Origin: Ktedonobacter robiniae
GTDB lineage: Bacteria > Chloroflexota > Ktedonobacteria > Ktedonobacterales > Ktedonobacteraceae
Reading direction: 5' to 3'
Assembly: GCF_016587375.1 (NCBI RefSeq)
Contig: NZ_BNJG01000002.1
Span: 1,736,001-1,800,000 of the forward strand
Length of the DNA: 64,000 nucleotides
The notes below the pieces were generated by a model. The model saw only the letters and a program-made list of their open reading frames with translations, did not search any database and had not been told where the DNA came from. This document shows, one piece after another, positions 49,537 through 58,772 of the stretch; positions within the stretch are counted from its first letter, which is position 1, and every line of letters starts with the position of its first letter. The translations under genes and the position numbers were made by a program.

Positions 49537-50499
49537 ATGTATCATCCGACGACGCGCTTGCTGACGATTCTGGAACTGCTGCAAACGCACTCGCAGATGA
49601 GTGGGGAGGAGATGGCGCGTCGCCTGGAGGTAGAGCCGCGCACCGTGCGGCGCTATATCCAGATGCTCCAGGAGATGGGTATGCCCGTCGAGGGAGCGCG
49701 TGGTCCCGGTGGAGGCTACCGCTTGCGTCCTGGCTTCAAGCTGCCACCGTTGCTTTTCACGGAAGAGGAGGCGACGGTACTGGTCCTGGCACTGCTGGGA
49801 GCGCCCTGGCTGGAGGTCAGCCTGCCTTCTGTGGCTCTTGAGGGGGCACTCGCCAAGGTGTATCGCGTTTTGCCGCTGGGGGGACGCGAGCGTTTGCAGG
49901 CTATTTCTTCGCATATGATCCTCTCGCCCCAGCAGAGGGATGAACGCCCCGATGCCGAGCTGCTGGTCAATGTCAGCGAGGCGGTGCAGACGCGGCGCCG
50001 TATCGCGATAGCATATCGCTCGCACCATAATGTGGAGTCTCAGCGCGATATCGAACCCTATGGCGTGGTGGGCTGGAAGGGCCACTGGTACGTTGTTGGC
50101 TACTGTTGCCTGCGCCAGGCTCCACGCCTCTTTCGCCTGGATCGCGTCGATAGTGTGCGCTTTCTGGATGAGACATTCACACGTGACGAGGACTTCGATT
50201 GCCAGGCGTACGTTATGAAGCACCTGGGCAGCATCCCCAATAGGTGGCAGATCGAGGTCGAGTTCCAGGTGCCGCTCTACGAGGTACGACATAAGGTCCC
50301 TTCTTCGCATGGCGAGCTGAGCGCCACTGCCACTGGAACGCTCCTCAAGACGCATCATGTGCATCTGCCTGCCTTCGCGCGTTATCTTGTCAACCTGGAT
50401 CTCCCCTTTGTGGTCCGGCAACCGCCCGAGTTACGTGTGGCCCTACGCGAACTGGCCGAACAAATAATGCGGATCGCCCAGGTGGACGATCCGGCGTAA
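49537..50499 (+). CDS. WYL-domain transcriptional regulator (YafY family)
   Basis: The 320-residue protein has an HTH_11 domain (MYHPTTRLLTILELLQTHSQ, EEMARRLEVEPRTVRRYIQM), the linker GARGPGGGYRLRPGF, and a WYL domain (IAIAYRSHHNVESQRDIEPY, YGVVGWKGHWYVVGYC, FRLDRVDSVRF), ending in a WCX domain with PAFARYLVNLDLPFVV. AGGGAAGGC precedes the ATG. It is the second YafY-type regulator of the window (other at 15055). The convergent TetA-like MFS gene ends 45 bases away, but regulation of it is only a guess. Confidence 0.88.
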   Translation: MYHPTTRLLTILELLQTHSQMSGEEMARRLEVEPRTVRRYIQMLQEMGMPVEGARGPGGGYRLRPGFKLPPLLFTEEEATVLVLALLGAPWLEVSLPSVALEGALAKVYRVLPLGGRERLQAISSHMILSPQQRDERPDAELLVNVSEAVQTRRRIAIAYRSHHNVESQRDIEPYGVVGWKGHWYVVGYCCLRQAPRLFRLDRVDSVRFLDETFTRDEDFDCQAYVMKHLGSIPNRWQIEVEFQVPLYEVRHKVPSSHGELSATATGTLLKTHHVHLPAFARYLVNLDLPFVVRQPPELRVALRELAEQIMRIAQVDDPA

Positions 50500-50544
50500 G
50501 AGGTGACACGACACGTATTGTACCATCATACGTAAATGCGTACT

Positions 50545-51801
50545 TTAGTAGCGCCGCGCTGTGCGTAGGGCTGGAAGTGCCAGAACAACGGAGAGGATAG
50601 CCAGTCCAATGATCAGCGCGCCGCTCCAGTAGGGTGTGGCATGTCCGAACTGGGCGTAGAGCACGCCACCAAGGATCGGACCCAGGATTAAGGCCAGGGA
50701 TTGCATCGACTGGCTTGCGCCACCCACCAGGCCTTGCTGTTTGGGTCCCACCGCACGCGAGGTTAGACCACGCAACGCATTCTCGACCAGCCCACCCGAA
50801 CCTGAGAAGAGGATTACGCCCGCGATCAATAGAATTGGTGAGGCGATCAGGGCAATTGATCCAAGCAGGAGGTAGCTGATCGCGACCAGTACCAGCGCGC
50901 CGATGCCTACTTTGATGTCGCCAAAGATGTCGATGAGTTTGCCTACTAGCACGCCCTGTACCAGGATATCCACAACTCCTACGAGCGTCGAGACGAGGCC
51001 CGCGTCCGTCGCGTTCCAGCCCAGGCTGTCGCGCATCAGGATGGTCAGGTTGGCCTGCAAGATCGCGAAGGGAAAGGAGTAGAAGAAGCCAGCCAGGAGC
51101 AGCCAGCGCAGATTTGCCATATTAAAGACAGTGCCTAGTTGGGCGAGAGGATTGAGGTCGCGCAGGCGCATGGTGGTCAGGCGATGCTCTTTATCCAGGC
51201 TTTCAGGCAGGAATAAGAAGCCCCAGGCCAGGTTGAGTAGCGTCACCCCCGCCGCGACGAGGAAGGGCATGCTATAGCTGACATTCGCCAGCAGGCCACC
51301 GATGGCCGGGCCGACAATAAAGCCTACGCCCGAGATCCCGCCGAAGATGCCGAAGTATTTGCCACGCTCTTCAGGCTCGGTGATATCCGCGACATAGGCG
51401 AAGAGGACGCTAAAGTTGCCCCCGGTCAGGCCATCAATAATGCGGCCCAGGAAGAGCATCCAGAGCGCACCCCCCAATCCAAAGAGCAGGTAGCCGATGG
51501 CTGAGCCAAGCAGACAGATGAAGATGACTGGCCGCCTGCCATAACGGTCGCTCAATAGGCCCAGGCCGGGGGCCGCGATCATTTGGCAGATGCCATAGAT
51601 GGAGAGTAGCCAACCCACGACGACGGCCAGGTCGTTTGGGTTGCCCAGGTATTGACGGGTCATAAACGGGACTACAGGACCAATAATCGTGAAGCCCATG
51701 GTATTCAGGAAAGCCACTACGGCGAGGAAGAAGATAATCTTCCGCTTAGACGTTCGCTTTGTGCCCTCCGGTGGTAACGTAGAGATCTCTGATGTGCTCA
51801 T
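50545..51801 (-). CDS. MFS drug efflux transporter (TetA/TCR-like)
   Basis: ATG 51801 (MSTSEISTLPPEG) has GGAGC at 8 bases. The 418-residue protein has 12 transmembrane helices with MFS motif A GLLSDRYGRRPVI in loop 2-3, and motif C-like GFIVGPAIGGLLA in TM5, the marker of proton-drug antiporters; the opening LNTMGFTIIGPVVPFMTRQY is TetA-like. The C-terminal half is normal (ILGPILGGVLYAQFG). It should export a drug or metabolite. It has its own leader and the 51947 palindrome upstream. Confidence 0.9.
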   Translation of the reverse strand: MSTSEISTLPPEGTKRTSKRKIIFFLAVVAFLNTMGFTIIGPVVPFMTRQYLGNPNDLAVVVGWLLSIYGICQMIAAPGLGLLSDRYGRRPVIFICLLGSAIGYLLFGLGGALWMLFLGRIIDGLTGGNFSVLFAYVADITEPEERGKYFGIFGGISGVGFIVGPAIGGLLANVSYSMPFLVAAGVTLLNLAWGFLFLPESLDKEHRLTTMRLRDLNPLAQLGTVFNMANLRWLLLAGFFYSFPFAILQANLTILMRDSLGWNATDAGLVSTLVGVVDILVQGVLVGKLIDIFGDIKVGIGALVLVAISYLLLGSIALIASPILLIAGVILFSGSGGLVENALRGLTSRAVGPKQQGLVGGASQSMQSLALILGPILGGVLYAQFGHATPYWSGALIIGLAILSVVLALPALRTARRY

Positions 51802-51946
51802 ATCTGTGCTCCAATCGAGTAGTGCTATGATAACTGCCCCTACTATAAGCGCCAGATGGATGAGCCCGCATCGCACATATGCATGATTCTATGGATGATT
51901 AAAGGGATTAAGTCTGTTGGAGCATGCTCAAACGATCTTCAATTTT

Positions 51947-52007
51947 TGCCTCGCATAGTGTGATGCTGGCGTGACTGAGTCACGCCAGCATCACACTATG
52001 CGAGGCA
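51947..52007. terminator. 29-bp-arm palindrome
   Basis: TGCCTCGCATAGTGTGATGC and nine further bases (51947-51975) pair perfectly with 51979-52007 over TGA. It lies 64 bases past the stop of the small membrane gene at 52071 (minus) and 145 bases upstream of the MFS start. The rest of 51802-52070 holds no gene. Confidence 0.6.
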
Positions 52008-52070
52008 CCGTAAGTGCTGAGAGTGAGGTGGGGACAAATCATTCCCGTATGTAATGGTCGATGAACATGG

Positions 52071-52472
52071 TTATGCTCCGGAACTGCGTGCAACTGTTGC
52101 GTGCTGAACTCGGGCGGGCGCCATTCTGACATAGGCAACAAGAAAGAGGATACCGAGAAGCACGTCCACACCTCCAATAAGCATACTTGGCGGGGATCGA
52201 TGGAGAAAGACGAGCAGGAGAAATGCTATCCCGGAGGCCTTCTCTAAGACTGCCAGCAGCATGATTGGCCGATAGCGCGCTGGATCGCGTGCTATCACCA
52301 GGAAGAGTAGCTGCCACACCAGCCCCACACACACAAAACCATAGTAATACTCAGGGTGGGTGATGGCTGGTGGCTGCGTGGCATTAATAACCCCTTCTGT
52401 TAGAAAGAGCGGCGCAACCACCACAATACCGTAAATTCCTGCGACCAGGAATACCATTTTTGCAAATTTCAT
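52071..52472 (-). CDS. Small four-helix membrane protein
   Basis: ATG 52472 (MKFAKMVFLVAGIYG) is chosen, with AAGGAAC about 12 bases upstream; the frame begins at 52541. The 133-residue product has four hydrophobic helices (FLVAGIYGIVVVAPLFL, GFVCVGLVWQLLFLVIA, MLLAVLEKASGIAFLLLVFL, IGGVDVLLGILFLVAYV). The pattern recurs in many short 'hypothetical membrane' proteins with no known role. It diverges from the XRE-NB-ARC gene, with 113 bases between starts, suggesting that the regulator may control it. Confidence 0.65.
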   Translation of the reverse strand: MKFAKMVFLVAGIYGIVVVAPLFLTEGVINATQPPAITHPEYYYGFVCVGLVWQLLFLVIARDPARYRPIMLLAVLEKASGIAFLLLVFLHRSPPSMLIGGVDVLLGILFLVAYVRMAPARVQHATVARSSGA

Positions 52473-52585
52473 TGGTTTGTTCGTTCCTTTGTGTTTGAAT
52501 GACCAATAAGCTCTAGGGATATAATAGGACAGGCGATGCACGAATCAATTGTGCAATTGAGGGCAAGCGAGTGGAGCGAGGAGAT

Positions 52586-54685
52586 ATGCAGAAGAGAGAA
52601 CCGCTTGAAGCGACCACCTTTGGTGAACTGCTAAAATTACTTCGTAAGCGGCAGGGGCTGAGCCAGCAGCATCTTGCGGCCCGTCTTGGTGTGCATCGTA
52701 ATACCATTGGCACCTGGGAACGTGGCGACTTTCTGCCAGATAGCAAGGGTATGGTTCTGGAACTGGCCCGCCAACTTCAGCTTGATATTCAGGAGACGCG
52801 TCAACTTCTGGAGGCCAGCTTGACAGCCCTCTCCGCTTACTGGTATGTACCCTATCCGCGTAACCCTTTCTTTACTGGGCGCGAGGAACTATTACAAGCT
52901 CTGCATGCTCGGCTCACAGAGACAGTCGGTGCCAGTTGCTACGCCTTGAGCGGCCTGGGAGGCGTTGGCAAGACACAAACAGCTCTTGAATATGCCTACC
53001 TTCATGCTGAGGAATATAGCGCAGTTTTCTGGTGCAATGCGAGCACGCGCGATACGCTTCTTATTAGTTTTCAGGCCATAACACGCGCTTTACAAATCTC
53101 TCCAGGGCTGAGGCTGGAGGATGAAATTATTTCTTCAGTTCTGCACTGGCTCACTAATCACTCTGGCTGGCTGCTTATCTTTGATAATGTAGAAGAGCTT
53201 GTCCTCCTTCAAGAATTTCTGCCTCCGGCACGCTCGGGTGCCATACTCCTTACGACGCGGCTTACAGCTCTTCAAGGGTTGGGACATATTGTGCCATTAC
53301 AGCCATTTACAGTGGCGGAGGGGCGTGCATTTCTAGTTGGACGCCTGGGGCAGGATGAGTTGTCTCCAGTTTTTCCTGGGGAGCAAGAGCGTGATATACA
53401 CTCTTTCGAGGCGGATGAGCTTGTGGAGGTGTTGGGTGGTCTGCCTCTGGCTCTTGACCAGGCTGCGATATATATTGAAGAGACGCAATGTCGGCCTGGC
53501 GAGTTTCTGCACCTGCTGGAGGTATATCCAGTCGACTTGCTGCAACAACAAGCAGACATTTCTGGGTATTCCCTCTCTGTGTTCAAAACCTTTCAGGTCT
53601 CTATTGAAAGAATACAAGGCAGGCAGACAGGTGCCGTGGAACTGCTCACGCTCTGCGCGTTTCTGGCAGGTGAGAGTATTCCCGAGGAGATGATAAGTCA
53701 GGGAGCGTCATTTCTTGATCCAGATTTGCGTTCACTGCTCTCAGAGCCTTTGCGACGCAATGTGGCCCTGAGGGAACTGCTGGCCTATTCCTTGATTGGT
53801 CGTAGTGCGCGCGAAAAATTGCTCACCATGCATCGTCTGGTGCAAATGGTGGTGCGAGAAAGCTTACCTCAGGAGGAGCGACAGTGGTGGATATTGATGG
53901 TTGCACGTATGCTCGAAGCGCTCTTTCCACTCGATCTGTTGCATGAGGATTACTGGCAGCAGTGTGAGTGGCTCCTACCTCACGTTTATACTGCTCTGTC
54001 CCATGCTGAGCAATGGAATATGATAGCGCATCCCATCGCCCTCCTGAGCGCGAAAGTCGCGGGGTATCTCCTTGCGCGCACACACTATGAGGAGGCGGAG
54101 TCCTTTGGAGTGCGGGCGCGAGATATATTAGAGGAACTTGGCGAGCCAGACCATCCCGATATGATCTATGTTTTGAGCATTCTGGCAACGCTGTCTAGCG
54201 CGCAGGGACGCTATAGGCAGACTCAACAGCTCCTGCGACAGGCCATCCAGGTGAACGAGCGCCAGCAGGAGCATCGCTACCAATCCTATGTGGCGTATTG
54301 CCTCAGCAAGCTTAGTGCTCTGTATGCCGAGCAGAGTCGCAAAGAAGAGGCGGAGACACTCTTCCAGCAGGCATTACATAGTAGCCAGCTTCTGCTGGCA
54401 AAGGAGGCGGAGCATTCCTTGCTAGCCGCCTCTTTCAGCGAACTGGCTCAACTTTGCGTAAAGTGGGGTCAACTTCAGCAAGCGGAAGAACTCTTCCAAC
54501 AGGCCATTCAGCTCTGCGAGCAGTCACTTACTGGTGCACAATCTCCTTACCTTGCCATCAGCCTTACCAACCTGTCCTCGCTCTATTTTAAGCAGGGGCG
54601 CTACGAAGAGGCTCAGGCACTTTCGCAGCGCTTCATTAGCCTGGAGCGGCAAGGATTACAGGCAAGGCACCCCTATTTATACTGA
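52586..54685 (+). CDS. XRE-type HTH / NB-ARC / TPR STAND regulator
   Basis: ATG 52586 (MQKREPLEATT) follows GAGGAGAT; a GTG at 52571 is poorly placed. The 699-residue protein has an XRE helix-turn-helix at about 10-65 (LLRKRQGLSQQHLAARLGVH, NTIGTWERG), an NB-ARC ATPase with Walker A GLGGVGKTQ (123-131), Walker B WLLIFDNV, sensor LLTTR and GLPLAL motif, then TPR-like repeats from about 500 on (YEEAESFGVRARDILEELGE, EEAETLFQQALHSSQLLL, QQAEELFQQAIQLCEQ, YEEAQALSQRFISLE). STAND proteins of this type are nucleotide-driven switches. The cytoplasmic protein could act as a transcription factor. Confidence 0.88.
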   Translation: MQKREPLEATTFGELLKLLRKRQGLSQQHLAARLGVHRNTIGTWERGDFLPDSKGMVLELARQLQLDIQETRQLLEASLTALSAYWYVPYPRNPFFTGREELLQALHARLTETVGASCYALSGLGGVGKTQTALEYAYLHAEEYSAVFWCNASTRDTLLISFQAITRALQISPGLRLEDEIISSVLHWLTNHSGWLLIFDNVEELVLLQEFLPPARSGAILLTTRLTALQGLGHIVPLQPFTVAEGRAFLVGRLGQDELSPVFPGEQERDIHSFEADELVEVLGGLPLALDQAAIYIEETQCRPGEFLHLLEVYPVDLLQQQADISGYSLSVFKTFQVSIERIQGRQTGAVELLTLCAFLAGESIPEEMISQGASFLDPDLRSLLSEPLRRNVALRELLAYSLIGRSAREKLLTMHRLVQMVVRESLPQEERQWWILMVARMLEALFPLDLLHEDYWQQCEWLLPHVYTALSHAEQWNMIAHPIALLSAKVAGYLLARTHYEEAESFGVRARDILEELGEPDHPDMIYVLSILATLSSAQGRYRQTQQLLRQAIQVNERQQEHRYQSYVAYCLSKLSALYAEQSRKEEAETLFQQALHSSQLLLAKEAEHSLLAASFSELAQLCVKWGQLQQAEELFQQAIQLCEQSLTGAQSPYLAISLTNLSSLYFKQGRYEEAQALSQRFISLERQGLQARHPYLY

Positions 54686-54702
54686 GTTAAAAGGTTGGCA
54701 TA

Positions 54703-55416
54703 TTATTTGCCTGCGACTGGTATGTCAGTTTTTTGCTTCGATAGAGTGCCTATGCTGTGATGATCTGGACTTTTCTCGACACGATCACCGATGGCATGAA
54801 CGATTCTGGCAATAACGGGCAGGAGAACCCAACTGTAGAAAACTGCGTTTGGGTCAATATTAGGTATCGCTAACAGGGCGAGGGAGAGGCAGAAATAAAC
54901 CGGGCTGATGAGGAGGCTGAGTGATCGGGAAGAGACGATGTGGCGACTCAGTTCTGGGTCAATTAACCTGCGCTTCCACGAGGCGTAGGCCCAGAGAAAG
55001 AAGGATGAGAAGCCACAGCAAGCCAGGACGAGAGTGTAAAAGACGACAACTTGATCTGAGTCCTTACTGACTACCAGGACATTAAAGGAGGCGGGGAAAA
55101 AGACGACAAAGGCCAGAAATAAGAACGTGAGCGACGTAAAAGGCCCATCCTGGCGTTTAATATATGTCATTAGCTGGCGATGGCTCACCCAATAACCTGC
55201 TACAGTGATGAAGGTAATTAGATAGAAGATGCTTTTCGTCAGGAGTTTGTCCCATTCCTCGCCTGTCAGATTGGCCCCCTCTGGCAGCTTGATATCAAGT
55301 ACAAGCAAGGTCATGGCAATGGCAAAGATGCCGTCGCAGAGCATAATCAGGCGATCAAAACCGAGGGATTTCTCCTCAAAAAAATTTTTTGATCGGGAAG
55401 GTTGTCTCGTTTCCAT
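54703..55416 (-). CDS. TMEM175/DUF1211-type potassium-channel-like membrane protein
   Basis: The 237-residue protein has about six transmembrane helices. The first carries the TMEM175 pattern DRLIMLCDGIFAIAMTLLVL, where the usual R...FSD motif reads R...LCD, and the helix continues DIKLPEG. The segment YWVSHRQLMTYIKRQDG matches the loop after TM3 in bacterial homologues. Bacterial members are K+-selective channels working as tetramers or dimers of repeats. It ends 18 bases from the convergent STAND gene. Confidence 0.8.
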   Translation of the reverse strand: METRQPSRSKNFFEEKSLGFDRLIMLCDGIFAIAMTLLVLDIKLPEGANLTGEEWDKLLTKSIFYLITFITVAGYWVSHRQLMTYIKRQDGPFTSLTFLFLAFVVFFPASFNVLVVSKDSDQVVVFYTLVLACCGFSSFFLWAYASWKRRLIDPELSRHIVSSRSLSLLISPVYFCLSLALLAIPNIDPNAVFYSWVLLPVIARIVHAIGDRVEKSPDHHSIGTLSKQKTDIPVAGK

Positions 55417-55528
55417 TCAGCTACTCCATAGGTGGGGTGTATATATCTGTCTGCTTGTTATTTACCTCAGGCATTTCATGGTAAGGCTTAATATCATAAT
55501 TGTCAATATTGCATTAACCGCTAGATAC

Positions 55529-58500
55529 TTAAACGAGACCAAGTTGCCGGGCGATGTTGCTGGCTTCGACGCGGTTGGTGACGTTGAGCTTGCGATAGAT
55601 GCTCTGAAGCTGGGTACGGATGGTGTTGACGGAGACGACAAGCTCGCGGGCGATATCGGCGTTGCTGTTGCCAGAGGCCAGCAGGCGCAGGACGCGCTCT
55701 TCCTGTGGGCTGAGGGGTTCGAGCAGGAGTGAGGTATTGGGGGCGCTCGGCTGTGCTGGAGTTGGGCTGGCTGAGGCGAAGGCGTTGAGCAGGTGTAGGG
55801 TATAGTGGCGTAGGGTTTTGTCTGTAAGTTGAGGGAGGATGCTGCGCAGGAGCAGGGCCATCTCCTCGCCCTCGTCGAGGAAGAGGCGCGTGTGTTTCTC
55901 GCTGTGCGTGGCCTCCAGGAGAGCCTGAAGTTGTGCTCGTGCTTGTATCTGTGTTCCCTGCCGCGCGTAGGCCAGGATCATGACGACCTGAGCTTCGAGC
56001 AGAAGGGCGATGTGATCAGTTCGTTGAGCTTCTGCACAGATGTGTTTGAGTTGCTCTAGGGCGACAGAGATATTTCCCTGAGTGAGCAGGTAGCGTATTT
56101 TGAGGATGTGTTCACGTTGGCGCTTGAGGAGCGGCAGGGCCTCCTCGCTCTGCTCTACATTGCTAAACCAGCGCTCTACAGCAGCTAGATTGCCATGCGC
56201 AAGCTGAAGCCGTGCCAGGCAGGCCTGTACCTCGCGGTAGAGTTGATAGCTTAAAGGCGTGTGAGGCGTGGATGTGCGTACCAGCCAGGCTGTCAGGCGC
56301 TGTTGCGCTTGCTCGCCCTGTCCCTGGGCTTGCTCAATCAAGGCCAGGAGGATAGCGGCTTGAGCCTGTACTTCTTCTACATGAATTTGTTCCGTCATCT
56401 CCAGGGCTTCATGAGTCAACTTCTCTGCCTGCTCCAGGTCGTTCCACTGATAGTGGATTTGGGCGAGTCCATACAGGCTGCGCGCAATATCGTCGCGATC
56501 CTCTTGTGCTCGGGCCTCGCTAAGCATCTGGCGAAACTGTTCGGCGGTGTGATGCAGTGCTCCCTGTTCACAGCTTACCCAGGCCAGCATTCCGCGTGTG
56601 GCGCGTGCGTAGAGAAAATTGCCCTGCTGTTCATTAAGTGCCAGGGCTTCTAGGAGGACTCTTCGTGCCTCTCGCAGGTCGCCAGCCAGAATCTCTCCCG
56701 TTCCTACAACTGTCAGGGCGAGATTGCGCCAGGTGCGATCCTGCTGTGGGAGCCAGGCCAGGGCTTGTCTGGCCCAGGTCACCGCCTGGAGAATATTACC
56801 TTCCTGGCGTGTCAGTAGCGCGCGGAAAGCAAAGATCTCGGCTAGCTTCTCTGTGTTATTGGCGTCGCGCCAGCGCTGTTCTGCCAGGTGCAATAAGTGG
56901 TCTATCTGTTCTCTGCCAGGGTGAAGCTGTGGCTCTTCCATCAAGAGGAAGAGATGGGTCATAGCATAGTGTACACAGAGGTCGGGATGGCGTGCCAGGT
57001 CTTTTTCAGGCAAACGTCTAAACCAGTGATGCAGCGTGTATATTTCCTGAGTGGCCAGGGCTTGAGTATGTAACTTCTCCTTGAGAAAGCATTCAAGCAG
57101 ATCGAGCGCACGCATGAAATTGGTGGCGTCAAGTGCCGTCTCAATCGCCTCTGCATATAAATTATGTTCCTCATACCAGGCGCTGGCGCGAGCCAAGAGT
57201 TGATGCAAGTGTGGCTCGCCCAGGCGCTTATGTGCCTCCTGGCGCATAGTATCGGCGAAGAGCGAGTGATAGCGTGTCCATGTTGCAGAGGTATCAAGTG
57301 GAATCAAAAAGAGGTCGCCTGTGCGCAAGACCTGAAGCAATGCTGCGCTATCCTTGCGTTCATAGATGGCATCACACAGCTCGGCATTGACGAGCGGGAG
57401 TATGCATGATTCTAAGAGAAACTCCTGCTGTTCAAGCGTGAGCGTGTGGAGCACCTCTTCAAAGAGATAAGCACGTACGCTCCAATGACTACGCGTAAAG
57501 GTTTGCAGGATCTGTTCTACTTCGCGCCTATTGTTGGCTCCTGTAATGGACATAGCTAGCAGCCGCAATCCTGTGCCCCAACCCTCAAGATGTTCGTGAA
57601 TCTGGCGTACCTCTTTGGGTGTGAGTGGGAAGGGGAGTTCGCGCTCAAAGAAGACGCGTGTCTCTTCCAATGAGAGGGCCAGGTGAGGAGGGTAGATATC
57701 AAATAGCTCGTTGCGTGCGCGCAGGCGTGTTATCGAGAAGGGAGGATCGCCACGAATGAGCATATAGAGATGCAGCGAGGTCGGTAGATGATCCAGGAAG
57801 AAACTCAGCGTTTCGATTACCTGGGGCGTGTGTAGCACGTGGCAATCATCCAGGATGAGCACTGCGGGATGTTCAAGCTGGCTAAGCTCGTTAAGCAGGG
57901 CTGTGAGCATCATACGCAGTGGTTTAAAGGGAGGCAGGCGATGGGCGCGCAGGATCTCCAGTGCCTCCTTGCCACAGCCTGGATATGCGGCCTGGCAGGC
58001 GGCGATGATATAGCGCCAGAAGCGGATCACGTCATTATCGCCCTCGTCCAGAATGAGACTGGCGACGCGGGGAAATTTTTCCTGCTTGCTGCGATCTGCG
58101 GCCCACTGGCTGACCGCTGTCGTCTTGCCGTAGCCTGCTGGTCCCGCGACGATGGTCAGTTTATACTCCAGACCTTTGTCTAGCAAGCTCCAGAGTTGTT
58201 CGCGAGGGAGAAGCGAGCTCTGAAGACGGGGCAGCTGGAGCTTGGGCATCAAGAGTGGCTCAAACTGTGGCGGTGGGACGATGCTACTTGCGTATGCGTC
58301 TACTGGGTTGCCAGTAGACGCATACGCAAGTAGCGGGCCACCCTTACGCTCATGCCCTAATAGAGCCGCAACCTCTTCCAGGCGCTCCAGGCTTAACTGC
58401 TCGCTCCGCCCTATGTAACGCTTGACCATGCCTGTCTCCTGGCGCTGGTAGGCATACCAGTAGCCTTCACCTGACCGGCGGCGCTCCTTGAGCAGATTGA

Positions 58501-58663
58501 GTTGACCATTATACCCATGAAAGGCAAAGGCCGTATGCTCCCCAAGCCATTGTTGCCATTCCTCACCTTGCAGGAAAGGAACTGTTTCACCTGCTGGTCC
58601 AGTAAAAGAGTAGGCATTCAGCTCAGCTAGCCATTTGATGGTATACTGTGCGCGCCTGGGCAT
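55529..58663 (-). CDS. Large MalT-like LuxR-family ATPase regulator
   Basis: The 1044-residue protein has an N-terminal domain (1-100) seen in Ktedonobacter regulators, a linker at 108-140 that includes a translated P1 palindrome (residues 111-127, LLAYASTGNPVDAYASS), a STAND ATPase with Walker A GPAGYGKTT (174-182) and Walker B AVLILDDCH, winged-helix and TPR-like repeats (about 480-930), and a C-terminal LuxR HTH (LSPQEERVLRLLASGNSNAD, IARELVVSVNTIRTQLQSIY). MalT-like regulators bind an inducer with the TPR part and activate transcription in an ATP-bound oligomer. The inducer and targets are unknown. Confidence 0.9.
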   Translation of the reverse strand: MPRRAQYTIKWLAELNAYSFTGPAGETVPFLQGEEWQQWLGEHTAFAFHGYNGQLNLLKERRRSGEGYWYAYQRQETGMVKRYIGRSEQLSLERLEEVAALLGHERKGGPLLAYASTGNPVDAYASSIVPPPQFEPLLMPKLQLPRLQSSLLPREQLWSLLDKGLEYKLTIVAGPAGYGKTTAVSQWAADRSKQEKFPRVASLILDEGDNDVIRFWRYIIAACQAAYPGCGKEALEILRAHRLPPFKPLRMMLTALLNELSQLEHPAVLILDDCHVLHTPQVIETLSFFLDHLPTSLHLYMLIRGDPPFSITRLRARNELFDIYPPHLALSLEETRVFFERELPFPLTPKEVRQIHEHLEGWGTGLRLLAMSITGANNRREVEQILQTFTRSHWSVRAYLFEEVLHTLTLEQQEFLLESCILPLVNAELCDAIYERKDSAALLQVLRTGDLFLIPLDTSATWTRYHSLFADTMRQEAHKRLGEPHLHQLLARASAWYEEHNLYAEAIETALDATNFMRALDLLECFLKEKLHTQALATQEIYTLHHWFRRLPEKDLARHPDLCVHYAMTHLFLLMEEPQLHPGREQIDHLLHLAEQRWRDANNTEKLAEIFAFRALLTRQEGNILQAVTWARQALAWLPQQDRTWRNLALTVVGTGEILAGDLREARRVLLEALALNEQQGNFLYARATRGMLAWVSCEQGALHHTAEQFRQMLSEARAQEDRDDIARSLYGLAQIHYQWNDLEQAEKLTHEALEMTEQIHVEEVQAQAAILLALIEQAQGQGEQAQQRLTAWLVRTSTPHTPLSYQLYREVQACLARLQLAHGNLAAVERWFSNVEQSEEALPLLKRQREHILKIRYLLTQGNISVALEQLKHICAEAQRTDHIALLLEAQVVMILAYARQGTQIQARAQLQALLEATHSEKHTRLFLDEGEEMALLLRSILPQLTDKTLRHYTLHLLNAFASASPTPAQPSAPNTSLLLEPLSPQEERVLRLLASGNSNADIARELVVSVNTIRTQLQSIYRKLNVTNRVEASNIARQLGLV
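58283..58334. repeat. Palindromic repeat family P1 embedded in the LuxR reading frame
   Basis: GCTACTTGCGTATGCGTCTA and four more bases (58283-58306) pair perfectly with 58311-58334 over GTTG. The first 15 bases match the intergenic copy at 35214 except for one change. It is translated in frame, without a stop, as residues 111-127 of the LuxR regulator, in a linker between domains. Confidence 0.85.
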
Positions 58664-58772
58664 AGGTGTATATTACTCCCTCTATGTGCTCCCCAACAAT
58701 ATCTATGGATGATTGTACATAGATGGAGAGCAAAAAACAAGTGCTCCCCATCTATGGCTTGTAAGCGATGAC
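58664..58772. promoter_or_regulatory. LuxR upstream region with direct and inverted repeats
   Basis: GTGCTCCCC occurs at 58686-58694 and 58742-58750 (the first as TGTGCTCCCCA), each followed by ATCTATGG (58701 and 58750). CATAGATGGAGAGC (58718-58731) also pairs with GCTCCCCATCTATG (58743-58756) with one mismatch. These may be binding sites for the LuxR regulator or a weak terminator for the ABC operon that ends at 58773. Confidence 0.4.

Noticed and set aside
49471..50421. 316-residue reverse open frame
   Set aside because: Antisense to the second WYL regulator; Arg/Gln/His-rich composition typical of a shadow frame.
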